Source: Buddleja alternifolia (lineage: Eukaryota > Streptophyta > Magnoliopsida > Lamiales > Scrophulariaceae). Taken from it: a stretch of DNA of 64,000 nucleotides. This document shows, piece by piece, positions 1 to 11,846 of this stretch; positions within the stretch are counted from its first letter, which is position 1; the number at the start of each line of letters is the position of its first letter. The position numbers were made by a program, and so were the translations under genes. The stretch spans positions 2,271,001-2,335,000 of the forward strand of contig CM033405.1 in the NCBI GenBank assembly GCA_019426215.1. The letters are read 5' to 3'. The notes under the pieces are model-generated. The model saw only the letters and a list, made by a program, of their open reading frames with translations, did no database searches and was not told where the DNA came from.

Positions 1-488
1 CTTTTTTCTCCAAGATTTACTTTTTTTGTAAGAATGAATTATTCTCCCACCTCACTCTAGCCTATAAAATGTTTTTGCCACTTTTCTTTAACTAAAAAGG
101 AGTCTTAGATACATAAATTATGCCCATCCAAGTCATAAAATCGGCCCACAAAAATATAAAAATCCGCAGCTGCACAGCTGTGCAGAATATCTGCACAGTT
201 GTGCAGTTGCCTGTGCAGAAATTTTTCTCTTCATTTTTCTTCAACGAAACATTCTCGTTTGGCCTTTCTAATGCATTTCTTCACATACTCTTGGATAGCC
301 TTCATTATTCTCGTAATAAATACTCCTTCAACTCATCAAAATCATTGCTTTTATGCCTACAAAAGCATTGAAACGACTTAGAAATCAAAATACATAAATT
401 AGGCTAAAAATAAAGGAAAAGACTAACAACAAGGCATAAAATAAAGATAAATGTGAGGTAAATCATAATGAAAATATGTAAAATATGA
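1..488. other. AT-rich sequence of probable transposon origin, unassigned
   Basis: No gene is recognisable. The stretch includes several copies of a TGCACAG/CTGTGCAG motif at about 171-222, giving local inverted symmetry. The copia coding match begins abruptly near 489, right after a CCTAACA, which would suit the end of another LTR element inserted into the copia element. This is inference; the other end lies outside the window. Confidence 0.3.
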
Positions 489-2310
489 GACCTAACACCT
501 ATGTCAAAAGACAAGTGGGAGATAAGTTAGAGTCTAATTCTAGCTTATGTAAATTTATGGGGTACCCCAAAGAAACTACTGGGTACTACTTCTATGATCC
601 ATTGAAACAAAAGGTGTTTGTTTCAAGGAATGCCTTCTTCTTAGAGAAAGAGTTTTTATTGGGTAAAAATTTTTATTAGATAAAAATAGAGAGATCATAG
701 AACTTGAAGAAGTTCAAAAACCACAAAAAAATTACAAACTTTGGAAACACAAACACAATAAAACACTGAAATATCTAACACACAACCTCCGAGAAGATCG
801 AAAAGGATTCGAGGGCCACCTGAGAGGTATGGTCTATTACTAGAAAGTATTAAGGAGCAGCTTCAAGTGGATGAAGATCCAAGAAGCTACAGTGAAGAAA
901 TATGTGATATTGATTCGAGGAAGTGGCATGGAATCTGAAATGGACTCCATCTGCTCCAACAAGGTATGGACCTTGGTAGATCCACCAGAGGGTATAGTAC
1001 CCATTGGTTGTAAGTGGATCTAGCGAAAGCTAGGGGCAAATGGAGAGGTAGAGACCTATAAAGCGAGGCTTGTGACAAAATGTTACACTCAAAGAAAGGG
1101 TATCGACTATGAAGAAACCTTTTCGCCAGTAGCAATGCTTAAATTCATTATGATTTTGCTTGCAATATCTGCTCATTATGATTATGAAATATGGCAGATG
1201 GATGTGAAAACCGCCTTCCTCAATGGAAACATAGAGGAAGAGATTTACATGAAACAACCAGAAGGTTTCATATCTAGTGGGAGTGAGCAAAAGGTTTGCA
1301 AACTCCAAAAGTCCATGTATGGACTAAAGCAAGCATCCCGAAGTTGGAACATCTTTTTTGATAAAACTATAAGGATGTATGGTTTTATTAAAAATGAAGA
1401 TGAACAATGTGTGTACAAGAAAGTCAGTGGGAGTGCAGTGACATTTCTAGTACTTTATGTTGATGATATTCTACTCATTGGGAATAATGTAGGAATGATG
1501 CAATTGACTAAAGTATGGTTATCCACCAAATTCTCCATGAAAGACTTAGGAGATGCATCCTACATCTTAGGAATCAAAATCTATAGAGATAGATCAAGAA
1601 AGATGATAGGGTTGTCTCAGTCAATGTACATAGACAAAATGCTAAAGAGGTTTAGTATGGAGGAATCAAAGAAAGGATTCTTGCCTATGAGTAATGGGAT
1701 CCGGTATTCTCGATCCATGTGTCATTCGATACCCCAAAAACTAAATAGGATGGCTCGCATACAATATACTTCTGCCATATGAAGTATTATGTACGCAATG
1801 TTATGTACAAGGCCTGATGTGGCTCATACATTAAGTATAGTGAGTCATTTTCTATCCGACCCAGGTGAGTTACACTGGGTAGCCGTGAAAACAATCCTCA
1901 ATTACTTGAGAAGGACTAAGGATTTGCTTTTGATATACGACGATGGAGAATTGAAACTACAAGGGTTCACTGACTCTAGTTTCTAATCTGAGGTGGATGA
2001 TTTGAAATCAATGTTGGGGTTTGTATTCACCCTTAATGGTGGAGCAGTAAGTTGGAAGAGTTCCAAACAGAAAACTACTGCTGATTCCACAACCAAGGCT
2101 GAATACATAGCTGCATGTGATGCAACAAAGGAAGTTGTTTGGATTAGGAACTTCATCCAAGGGTTGGGTGTAGTCTATAGCATTGTCGATCCAGTACCTC
2201 TGTACTGTGACAATAATGGCGCCATTGCTCAAGCAAATGAGCCAAAGGTCTCATCAAAGATCCAAACACATAGAGAAATGATACCATGTGATCTGAGAGA
2301 TCATTGGTAA
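489..2310 (+). pseudogene. copia pol remnant: RT and RNase H with stop codons
   Basis: From about 925 one frame reads through a copia RT: an ETFSPVAMLK block, then QMDVKTAFLNG, YGLKQASRSWN, the catalytic YVDD near 1457-1468, and the RNase H block TKAEYIAACDA near 2092-2124. In-frame stops lie at 1021-1023 (TAG), 1780-1782 (TGA, inside the usually conserved SAI-G-SIMYAM block) and 1984-1986 (TAA). A frameshift follows near 2280, after which more stops appear. An upstream piece at 485-679 (GYPKETTGYYFYDP) matches the copia region after integrase but is in another frame, so part of pol between it and RT is shifted or deleted. Confidence 0.85.
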
Positions 2311-2451
2311 AGTCGATTGCTAGTGGAAATAGTCGACTCAACGGAGAACATAGTGGATCCACTAACTAATCGTTAATCTCGTATTAGAAAGACATCTTGA
2401 GAAGATGAGTCTTAGATACCAAGGAGATTGGCTCTAGTGCAAGTGGGAGAT

Positions 2452-4709
2452 TGTTAGAATAGTGTCATGCGAGCCACTCCTAGATAAGCTCTATTTATCT
2501 ATTCTTGTAATAAACAATTTTCTTTTACATTATATTAGTAAAAGGCATTTCTTCATCTTATGTTTATATTGTTATAACTGTATGATGAAGTCCCTAAAAA
2601 TCACACATAACTATGGGACTTGATATCTCATTGGATGAATATCATAAAACAAGTCTCTAAGGATGTGATTTCTAAATATCATCCAAGTCATAGAATTATC
2701 AAGATGTGACATTGATAATTGGGATAGACTTGCGCCTATGATGGACACTCTTAATTAGAGAATGTCTCATTTCATAGACGTTAGTGTAGTTGACACAAAT
2801 GCACATACGCGAGTGCTTGTTGAGAACAAGTTCACTAATTACTCTGACTGAAACTTCCTAAATTGGAATTATTTCTATTTATGTCGAATTAGGAGTTTCT
2901 TAATCATGATAGTGCAAGATTAATTCTTTGACTTGAGTCATCACAGTAATCTTGTATATTGACTTACTGCACTTTTGACTCATGTGCCAGTTCTTTAACA
3001 AGGACACATATGGACTGGTGATTGAGTGTAGTGACTAGTATATGGAGGTTGGTGTTGACAACAAAGGATACATCACTTTTCTAGATGAACAAGTGAATTT
3101 CCTATAATATTCTAAGTGATTTGACTGAGTTAGTCCTTGGCCAAAGCAAGTAAGTAATTAATTAAGAAATGAGTTTCTTGAATTAATTAATCACTAGTCA
3201 AATATACTTGAATTATTAAGATTGAATTTACAAGGATCTCGACCAATAAGATTCCTCGATCCTTAATTCAATTGTAATTTAGTTAATGGAGGAATCTCAT
3301 TTGCATGGAATGCACAATTGGAAAGGTTCAATTTGAATCGCCTACATCTAGGTCTTCAAGATAAGTAGCTAGAAACTTTTCTTTGATTTGTGGGTATCTC
3401 ATATTTAATGGAGATTAAATAATAAGACGGTCAATTAAAAGTGTTTAATTAATCGAAATAATTTAATTATCCAAATTAATTCATAAAGGTTATGAACCCA
3501 TTACTAGTATGTTGGTGAACCTAAAGGGTCACACACAATACTCGGACAAATCCATTTCTTAGTTAAGAAAATTTAATTCAAAGTAGTTGAGTTAATATAT
3601 TAATTAATTAGATTAATTTATTAAGACTTTTATTTATTCAATAGTTGGATGAATATTTAATTAAGTCCAAAAGATGTTTGGTAAAAGTCTAGAAAGCATT
3701 CAATTAATTGGGTGAGCCCAAATTAATTGGAACAGAATTTTAATTAATCTAGTATGGTGATTAAATATTAAAAAGCTTATTTTATAGCATTGGTCGAAAA
3801 TTTGGTGGAAGAAGAATAATTAAAGAAGTTTAATTAATTTTCTTCTAGAAGGAAATTATATTTCTTGGAGAGAAAGAATTCCTTTTAAAGATAGGAATAG
3901 GATTCCTATTAGATAAGGATAAGGTTCCTAATAAATAGGAATCTACTTGTATGAGGAAACTAATTAAAATAGAAGAGTTCTATTTAGAAAATAATTAGTC
4001 TTCTACTCCTACAAGAAATTGGATTAATGTAGAAGAGTTCTACATGAGAAAGAATTGCAAGAACCTAGTTCTATAAATAGAACTAGTATGTAACGAAAAT
4101 AAGATGATGACTTTTGGAAGCCAAAAATTTTTGTTCCTATTGCAAGAAAACCGTTCTCTCTCTCCTCACATATAAGTATTCTTGAGTTCTTGATTATTCA
4201 TCAAAAATCTTGAATTCAAAAATTCTTCCAAAATACTTAAAGAAGTAAATTTTACTTTCACCTTAATCACATACACTATTCCTTAGAGTTAGAGTAAACG
4301 TTTGTAGATCAATCTAGCTAAAGATTATAAATGAATGGGTATCCGGGGTGTGGATTAACTTTAGAGGAGAAACACTTGGGTCTTTGAAGTGAATCAAGAA
4401 TCCGATCAAAGGTGTTTTTGGTGGAGGAATTCGCAATCTTCATCAAGGAAAAGAACAAATCAGTTGATTCAAGGAACGAGGAGCAAGATAGGGAGCTTAC
4501 GTTAAGGAAAAAGTAACTCTTCGATTTTTGCAAAAAATCGAATAAGGTAAAATCTTCTTTATTTAAGTTTTAAATAACTAGTGTAGAGATGCGCAAGCCT
4601 ATTATCATGATAAGCCATTAGGACTAATAAACTCACATGTTTAAATCCTAGAAACTAAAATTTTAATTTTCCGCTGTGCTTAGTCGTGCTATATGTATAT
4701 TTCCCAACA
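2452..4709 (+). repeat. copia 3' LTR, about 2.26 kb
   Basis: It follows the polypurine tract directly and has TG...CA ends (TGTTAGAAT at 2452, CCCAACA ending 4709). The interior is AT-rich without coding content. A TATAAATAG at 4072-4080 is a plausible LTR promoter TATA box. Confidence 0.75.
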
Positions 4710-5178
4710 CAAAATACTTCATCAAATAGAAGGAACTACCCGGGGAGGTAACATGGAAATCAAAAGATGACTTGTATAGCAGTTCCAAGATTGTTTTCAA
4801 CAACACAAGTGACGAGGATGTCGCTGACTTAGGTGGGTGGATTCGACCGATGATCACGGTCGAGCATCTCCTAGTCCCTTTCCAAAACTTGGAGGTTTCA
4901 AAATACCCTACAACTCTTCAATTGTATATATTGTGGTTGTAGAAAATGTATAGAAACATTCTGAAAGTGTAGAAAAATTGTGTAAAGTTTCTTTTAGATA
5001 TCTAGGTAGAATCATCTAAATAGTCAATTCTCATGCATTGGATCAAATCAATTACCACCATGCATTGAGGAGATAAAATAATATAAATACGGTCTTAACT
5101 TCATTTGTAAACCATCCAAGAAATTAGGAACTAAGCAATATACTTAAGCAATGTCAAAAAAATTTTACATTCTTCTTT
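4710..5178. other. Non-coding gap between two retrotransposons
   Basis: This short stretch separates the copia LTR from the Reina insertion. A short plus-strand frame (about 4730-4900) reads like degraded coding sequence, but I could not assign it to a family. Nothing else is recognisable. Confidence 0.3.
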
Positions 5179-5183
5179 CCTTA

Positions 5184-5578
5184 TGATGAAGACAGATTAT
5201 TAATGGGAAGATTCAACCTAGGTAATTCAGAGAATTAATATGATAATTAATTCTGGAGAGCTTACCCAAAGATCAATTGCAGAATTGAGAGAGAAGAATT
5301 AACAATTTTCACCCAAAACATAATATCTCATTTCTTCAGATTGTGTTTCTTTTATGCAATTCCAAAGCGTAATCCAAACGCTGAAAAATGAAAACAGAAA
5401 GTATTTAAATTCTGTTATTCTAACTAATTGTTGCAAATTACACTTTTACGCTCCTAATTTTACAATTCCAGCTGATTAAGTCGTGGTTTCTTCTTCTCTT
5501 TAAAACGCCTTTTCACTTATAAAATTGCTCTTCCTTTGATTACGTTTTTCTTCACCATTTACAATTTGGTCCATAACA
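5184..5578 (-). repeat. Reina-like element 3' LTR (395 bp)
   Basis: This is the direct repeat of 10091-10499. It starts TGATGAAG and ends CCATAACA on the plus strand. A purine-rich tract on the minus strand, complementary to 5579-5592, abuts its inner edge and is the expected plus-strand primer. Confidence 0.92.
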
Positions 5579-5609
5579 ATACCATCCCATCTCAAAATAA
5601 TCCTTGTCC

Positions 5610-8600
5610 TCAAGGATTAAAATTAGGAAATTTTACCCTCAAATCATGCAAGAATTCCCAAGTACTGTCTTCACTTGCAGAATTGAACCATTTCACCAAC
5701 ACTTGTGTAGCTGGTCTGTTATTTCTTTTTACTATCCTCCTGTCCGGCACTGCTCCAGGTTCCAAGACCAAATAACCATGGGAGGTTAACATCACTGGCA
5801 AATTAGCATTTACTGGTCCTTGGCCAATCTTCTTTTTCAGTTGAGAAACATGGAATGTAGGATGGATTTTAGCATCTGCGGGCAACTCCAACTTGTAAGC
5901 CACAGTCCCATACTTCTGAATGACTTTAAAGGGTCCAAAGTACCTTGGGGAAAGTTTGTTGTATACTTGCTTCCTCAATGAAATCTTCCTGTAAGGTTGC
6001 AGTTTGACATATACAAAGTCACCAAGCTCCAGAACTCTCTCACTCCTCCCTTTGTCTGCTTGTTGTTTCATTCTAGATTGGGCTATTGTTAACTAATTTT
6101 TCAAGAGTCTTATTGCACTTTCCCTGGAAGATAAACTCCTGTCCACAGCATCCACATGAGTTTCAAAATGGATGTAAGGATGGTGCAAAGGTGGTGTTTG
6201 GCCATAGACAACTTCATAAGGAGTTCTTTTGCTAGCTGAATGGTAGGAAGTATTATACCACCATTCTGCTAGGGGAAGCCACTTTTTCCATTCCTTAGGC
6301 CTTTCACTACACATACACCTGAGGTATGACTCCACACATCTGTTAACCACCTCTGTTTGACCATCAGATTATGGATGGTAAGCTGTGGAAGTGTGTAGTT
6401 TGACATGTTGGAGTTTGAAAAATTCTTGCCAGAACTTGCTCATGAACACAACATCCCTATCACTAACAATAGTGGTTGGCATCCCATGCAATCTGAAAAC
6501 TTGATCCATAAATGCTTGAGCAACATCTGCTGCAGTGTATGGGTGTTTCAAAGGAATAAAATAGGCATACTTACTCAATCTATCCACCACCACTAGGATA
6601 CTGTTTTTCCCATTAGATTCTGGTAAACCCTCAATGAAATCTAAAGATATATCATGCCAAATCTTTTCTGGAATGGGGAGGGGTTGCAACAAACCAGGTG
6701 TAGCCACATTCTCCCCCTTACATTTTTGACAAACATCACATTCTCTTATGGCTTTAGAAATGTCTACCTTCATGCTTCTCTAATAGAATAATTGTTTGAT
6801 CCTGTGCAATGTTACCTGTATACCAGAATGACCCCCTACCCCACTGCAGTGATATATGTTGAATATTTTCCTTCTTACCTCCTCATTTGCCCCTACCACC
6901 AACTTATCCTTCCTGGTGAGTACTCCTGCTGACCATTTATACCTCTGTCTTCTGCCCTTGTTTTGCTGAAGATCATCAATAATCTGTTGTACCTTGTCAT
7001 CCTGGAGCCAGCTATCTTTCACTTGTTGTAATAAGTTTGACTGCACAGAAGATAGACTAGCTAATACTCCTTGTGCTTCATGTTCTTGCCTAGAAAGTGC
7101 ATCTGCAACCACATTCTCTTGCCCACTTTTATACTGGATTGTAAAATCATACCCCAGTAGCTTCACTAACCACTTCTCCTGGCTTGGAGTTGCAATTCTT
7201 TGCTCCATCAAATGTTTTAGACTTTTGTAATCAGTTTTAAATACAAAAGGTCTTCCTACCAGATAGGGCCTCCATCTTTGTATAGCCACTACAATAGCCA
7301 TCATCTCCTTATCATATATAGACAATGCCAAGTTCTTCTGACACAGTGCTTTACTCATAAAAGTAAGAGGTTTTCCTTTTTGTATCAAAACAGCACCAAT
7401 TCCCCTCCCACAAGCATCAACTTCTATCACAAATTCTTCATTAAAATCTGGCATGGATAATACTGGTGCTTGAGTCATAGCATGTTTCAATTCCACAAAA
7501 GCACTATGGGCCACTTCACTCCATTTAAAAGCATCCCTCTTTAGTAAATCAGTTAAAGGTTTGGCTATAGAGCCATATCCCCTGATGAATCTCCTGTAAT
7601 ACCCTGTAATCCCTAAGAATCCCCTCAATTCTTTCAGATTTCTGGGCACTGGCCACTCCATCATAGCTTTGATCTTATTAGGGTCTGCAGAAACACCTTC
7701 ATAAGACACTACATGCCCCAAATATTCTACCTTCTCACTTGCAAATTCACATTTACTTTTTTTGACAAAGAGTTGATGAGTTCTCAATAATTGGAATGTA
7801 CTCCTCAAATGATCAAGATGTTCACCCGAATTCTTACTGTATATGAGTATGTCATCAAAGAATACAAGTATAAATTTTCTGAGGTAAGCTGAAAATACCT
7901 TGTTCATGAGACATTGGAATGTGGAGGGGGCATTTGTCAAACCAAAAGGCATGACCAGGAATTCAAAGTGTCCATGATGAGTTCTGAAAACAATCTTGCC
8001 TATGTCTTCTTCAGCCATCCTGATTTGGTGATATCCAGATCTGAGGTCCAGTTTAGAGAATAATTGAGCCCCATTTAGTTCATCCAGTAACTCCTCAATT
8101 ACTGGTATAGGAAACTTATCCTTCACAGTGGCCTTATTAACTGCTCTATAGTCAACACACATCCTCCAGGAACCATCTTTCTTTTTAACCATAACTATAG
8201 GACTTGAAAATGGACTTGTGCTAGGCCTTATTACTCCACTATCCAGTAAGGATTGGACCATCTTCACAATCTCATCTTTTTGTCTAGCAGGGTATCTATA
8301 TGGTCTTAAACTAATTGGATCTGTCCCTTCCTTAAGTATAATTCTGTGATCATGTTCCCTGTTTGGTGGTAATGAATTTGGTTCCCTAAACAGGTCATCA
8401 AACTCAGTCAACAATGATTGTAATTGGTTATTATTAACAAATGACTGCCCTTCCAAATTAAAGAGTTGACTCTTATGTACTTCTTTGCCTTGGAACACCC
8501 CAATGTGCAACATGGAAATCTGAGAGGACTTCTGTATCATCTTGTTCATTTTGTTTCTACTCAAAAGCTTGACAAAAGAGGGTTGCATACCCCTCAAAAC

Positions 8601-10040
8601 CACCTTCCTGTTATCAACAGTGAACCCCATTTTAAGCTGGCTAAAATTCCAGCTAATATCCCCTAGTGTAACCAACCATTGAATCCCCAATACCATGTCA
8701 CATCCTCCTAATGGTATAGTCATCAATTCAGTGGTGAATTTTACCCCCTGCATTTTCCAACAAAACTTTCTACAGGTGAATGAGCTATGAATCTTATTGC
8801 CATCTACTACAGACACAGCAAAAGGAATGATAGGATCCAGTTGACATCCCAACCTTTTTGCAGCCTCTAAATCAATGAAATTATGTGTGGAACCAGTGTC
8901 TATTAGTATGTGGATTGGTTTACCCCTTACTACTCCAGTTACTCTCATAGTTGTGAAGTCATGTATACCAGTTATAGCATGCATAGAAACATGGGATTCT
9001 GTCACTTCTTCTTCTACTTCCCCTTCCCCTTCCCCTTCCCCTTCCGAATCTTCAAATTCTTCCTCTAATGGTACTTCTAACAAGTAGATTTGTCTCCTGT
9101 TTTTACAGATGTGCTCCCTGTTAAACTTCTCATCACACCAAAAGCACAATCCCTTACTCCTTTTTTCATCAATTTCTTGAGGACTCGGTCTTCTCTGGTT
9201 TCCAGAATAGCTCTGGTTTCCAGAAAAGTTCTTATTGAAATTAGTGGGGGGTTTTGGTAATGGGGAAGTGCTTGGTCTAGGGTTTGAGACAGTAGGGTTG
9301 AATTTCTGGAAATTAGGAGTCGGTTTAGTGTATGGCAAGGGTGTTTTCTTGTGGTTCAGAAATAGAGCTTGTTCTTGAAGTTTAGCCAAACTGATGGCCT
9401 CCTGTAGTGATTTAGGTCTAAACATCCTTACATTCACAGAGATTTCACTCTTCAATCCCCCCAAGAAACAACTTAAAGCATGATGATCAGGTAAATCTAA
9501 GCAATTCATAATCTCATCAAATTTATCAAGATATTGCTGAATGTTTCCCACCTGTTTTAGGTTTACCAATTCAGACATAGGATCATCATAGACCAAAGCC
9601 CCAAATCTATCATTCAAAGCCCTAATATATTCCTCCCAATTAGGAAGTTCTCGTGTTAATCTCGCTCTCATATACATCTGGTGCCATTGTAATGCCTTCC
9701 CCTCTAAATGTACAGAAGCTACTTTTACTTTGGCCAAAGGTGGGGTTTCATCTACTTCGAAAAATTGTTCACATTTATAAAGCCACCCCCTCAAATCATC
9801 ACCACAAAAATGAGGAAAGTCTACACGGGATACCTTAGTTGGAATCTGGTAGCCTCCACCCCCGCGTACGCCGTTTAAATCGCCTCCATTTTCGCCGGAA
9901 TGACCCACACTCGCCTGAAAATTCTGTTGATTCTGATGCGCAATCATGGTCTCCATCATCGATTTGAGTTGATCCATGGAGTCTTTGAGTGCGTCGACAT
10001 CTTTACGCAGCTCAGTGTTGGTTCTTGTTGTTTCCACCAT
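5610..10040 (-). pseudogene. Reina-like gag-pol with three in-frame stops
   Basis: One minus-strand frame of 1477 codons runs from ATG at 10040 to a stop at 5610. Domains by codon: retrotransposon Gag about 80-230; a zinc-knuckle-like CFWC...H...C about 298-312; an acidic EGEGEG repeat about 335-345; aspartic protease with DTGS about 383; RT with VDYRAVNK, LDLRSGYHQI and the catalytic FFDDILIY; RNase H (VIEVDACGRGIGAVL); integrase HHCC zinc region about 1065-1085; integrase core with DRLSKY and DRDVVF; C-terminal chromodomain (QVLVKW...STWE). Stops are at 6780-6782 (TAG, codon 1087), 6369-6371 (TAA) and 6093-6095 (TAG). There are no frameshifts. All three stops fall in integrase, so no intact integrase can be made. 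Confidence 0.93.
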
Positions 10041-10078
10041 TGCTGCACTTCTTCAAGCTTCCAAGAATCGCCTGGTTA

Positions 10079-10088
10079 GCTGATACCA
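10079..10088 (-). promoter_or_regulatory. Primer-binding site for initiator tRNA-Met
   Basis: Two bases inside the 5' LTR, the minus strand reads TGGTATCAGC. This matches the start of the usual plant retrotransposon primer site complementary to the 3' end of initiator methionine tRNA. Confidence 0.8.
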
Positions 10089-10090
10089 CT

Positions 10091-10499
10091 TGATGAAGAC
10101 AAATTATTAATGGGAAGATTCAACCTAGGTAATTCAGAGAATTAATATGATAATTAATTCTGGAGAGCTTACCCAAAGATCAATTGCAGAATTGAGAGAG
10201 AAGAATTAACAATTTTCACCCAAAACATAATATCTCATTTCTTCAGATTGTGTTTCTTTTATACAATTCCAAAGCGTAATCCAAACGCTGAAAAATGAAA
10301 ACAGAAAAGGAAAACAGAAAGTATTTAAATTCTGTTATTCTAACTAATTGTTGCAAATTACACTTTTGCGCTCCTAATTTTACAATTCCAGCTGATTAAG
10401 TCGTGGTCTTCTTCTTCTCTTTAAAACGCCTTTTCACTTATAAAATTGTTCCTCCTTTGATTACGTTTTTCTCCACCATTTACAATTTGGTCCATAACA
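10091..10499 (-). repeat. Reina-like element 5' LTR (409 bp)
   Basis: This is the second LTR copy. It is longer than the other mainly because of an extra AGGAAAACAGAA-type duplication near 10308-10320. It is followed by target duplication CCTTA at 10500-10504. Confidence 0.92.
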
Positions 10500-10550
10500 C
10501 CTTAAAATTGAGAACTAAGATAATTGACTCATTAGTGTGTATTGGGAGTA

Positions 10551-10652
10551 AGATGTTATATTGTGAAGAAGCTAGTGCCCAATGGTGAGGAGAAATACTG
10601 CGAGACACTGAAGCCTCTGAAAGGCCAGGGTTCGAATCTCACCCCAGTCCTC
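10551..10652 (+). repeat. Dispersed repeat copy A, left part
   Basis: It matches 17327-17427 with a few differences and includes GGTTCGAATCTCACC, which resembles a tRNA T-arm/box B. The match stops where plastid sequence begins and resumes at about 12571. Confidence 0.8.
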
Positions 10653-10851
10653 AAAGAGAAAGATATCAAATATCTAGAGTTTCTTTTTGTATATTATATG
10701 GATGATCCGATCCGCAAGGACCATGATTGGGAATTGTTTGATCGTCTTTCTCTGAGGAAGAGGCGAAATAGAATCAAATTAAATTCGGGACCGCTATTAA
10801 AAATCTTAGTGAAACACTGGATTTCTTATCTCTGCTTTTCGTGAAAAATAC
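10653..10851 (+). pseudogene. ycf2: Plastid ycf2 fragment in the nucleus
   Basis: The frame beginning at 10660 reads [19 protein letters not shown] and then [16 protein letters not shown], a segment of plastid Ycf2, ending at HWISYL with a small deletion near 10832. It is an internal fragment of about 65 codons with no start or stop of its own. It is the first piece of a mosaic nuclear plastid insertion (NUPT). Confidence 0.85.
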
Positions 10852-10972
10852 TAAGACTCCACGTGGAATTCGAATGAAGAAATGCGTTGAGGCGCAACAA
10901 TTGGCTGAACATCTAGGGGTAAAGCACTGCTTCGGTGCGGGTTGCGAGAGCGGTACCAAATCGAGGCAAACT
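10852..10972 (+). pseudogene. rrn23: Plastid 23S rRNA fragment
   Basis: The core GGTAAAGCACTG...GGTGCGGG...GCGAGAGCGGTACC, then AAATCGAGGCAAACTC, is characteristic of plastid 23S rRNA, with a couple of substitutions. It joins ycf2 directly on the left. Mitochondrial 26S rRNA has a related block, so plastid origin is likely rather than certain. About 30 bases after it (10973-11002) are unassigned. Confidence 0.7.
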
Positions 10973-11002
10973 CAATAAGTGGAACGCATTAGTTGTCCAT
11001 TC

Positions 11003-11592
11003 TCTTGCTCAAAAAGACATTAAGAGGGGTTTAGCCTATTCGACAATGTCTCAATTGGGTTATATGATGTTAGCTCTAGGAATGAGGTCTTATCGAAGTG
11101 CTTTATTTCATTTGATTACTCATGCTTATTCCAAAGCATTATTATTTTTAGGGTCTTGATATGTTATTCATTCAATGGAAACTATTGTTGGCTATTCTCC
11201 GGATAAAAGTCAGAATATGGTTCTTATGGGCGGTTTAACAAAACATGTACCGATTACCAAAACCTCTTTTTTATTAGGTACACTTTCTCTTTGTGGTATT
11301 CCGCCTCTTGCTTGTTTTTGGTTAAAAGATGAAATTCTTAATGATAGTTGGTTGTATTCGCCGATTTTCGCAATAATAGCTTGGGCCACAGCAGGATTAA
11401 CCGCATTTTATATGTTCCAGATCTATTTCCTGACTTTTGAGGGGCATTTAAATTCTAATTTTCAAAATTACAGTGGCAGCCAAAATACCCCTTTATATTC
11501 AATATCTCTATGGGGTAAAGGGTGTTCAAAAAGAATTAATAAAAGTTTTCGTTTATTAAGAATGAATAATAATGAAAGTTCTTCTTTTTTTC
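11003..11592 (+). pseudogene. ndhF: Plastid ndhF fragment
   Basis: The frame reads [40 protein letters not shown] and [14 protein letters not shown], a mid-protein stretch of NADH dehydrogenase-like subunit NdhF. A stop (TGA, 11157-11159) interrupts the frame where plastid genes have a glycine-rich LFLGSGS, and the 3' part drifts. This is a non-functional nuclear copy of a small-single-copy plastid gene. Confidence 0.93.
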
Positions 11593-11846
11593 GAATGTGC
11601 TATCATGTTCCATCAACACACTAAAAGGCTTATACGATATATCCAGCGGCCAACATTTCTATTGGCAAATAGGGGGTTTCCAAGTCCATGGCCAAGTACT
11701 TATTACTTTTTGGGTTGTAATTGCTATCTTATTAGGTTCAACTACTATAGCTGTTCGGAACCCGCAAACCATCCCGACTGGGGGTCAAAATTTCTTCGAA
11801 TTTGTTCATGAATTCATTCGAGATGTGAGTAAAACTCAAATTGGAG
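11593..11846 (+). pseudogene. atpI: Plastid atpI 5' fragment
   Basis: It reads [15 protein letters not shown], then [20 protein letters not shown] and [16 protein letters not shown], the N-terminal ~80 residues of ATP synthase CF0 subunit a. A short in-frame deletion removes the VEV segment before GQHF. The native start codon region is degraded (GAATGTGC in place of the expected start). It is cut off at KTQIG and joined to ndhD. Confidence 0.93.

Larger units (their letters stand above)
489..4709 (+). mobile_element. Decayed Ty1/copia retrotransposon, 3' part with 3' LTR
   Basis: The 3' half of a copia-superfamily element is present: an integrase-to-RT linker, reverse transcriptase, RNase H, a purine-rich tract ending at 2451 (AAGTGGGAGAT), and one long LTR beginning TGTTAGAAT and ending CCCAACA. 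The RT and RNase H wording resembles the Angela/Tork group, and the 2.26 kb LTR is at the long end for copia elements. The 5' LTR and gag are not in the window, so a target-site duplication cannot be tested. Coding lesions show that this copy is dead. Confidence 0.85.
5184..10499 (-). mobile_element. Reina-like Ty3/gypsy chromovirus, structurally complete
   Basis: This 5.3 kb element is flanked by two near-identical LTRs (5184-5578 and 10091-10499) and a perfect 5-bp target duplication CCTTA (5179-5183 and 10500-10504). The minus strand carries, in order, primer-binding site, gag, protease, RT, RNase H, integrase and chromodomain. Short LTRs, small size and a C-terminal chromodomain fit the Reina chromovirus lineage. 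The LTRs differ by about seven substitutions, one 11-12 bp indel and a small TTC slippage, so the insertion is fairly recent. The gag-pol frame carries three stop codons, so this copy could move only with proteins supplied in trans. Confidence 0.92.

Noticed and set aside
9000..9087. Ser/Pro-repeat peptide on the plus strand at 8875-9087
   Set aside because: It is the antisense of the acidic EGEG repeat in the Reina-like gag-pol.
10620..10645. tRNA gene suggested by GGTTCGAATCTCACC
   Set aside because: No cloverleaf can be drawn and the same sequence recurs at 17400 within a larger repeat.
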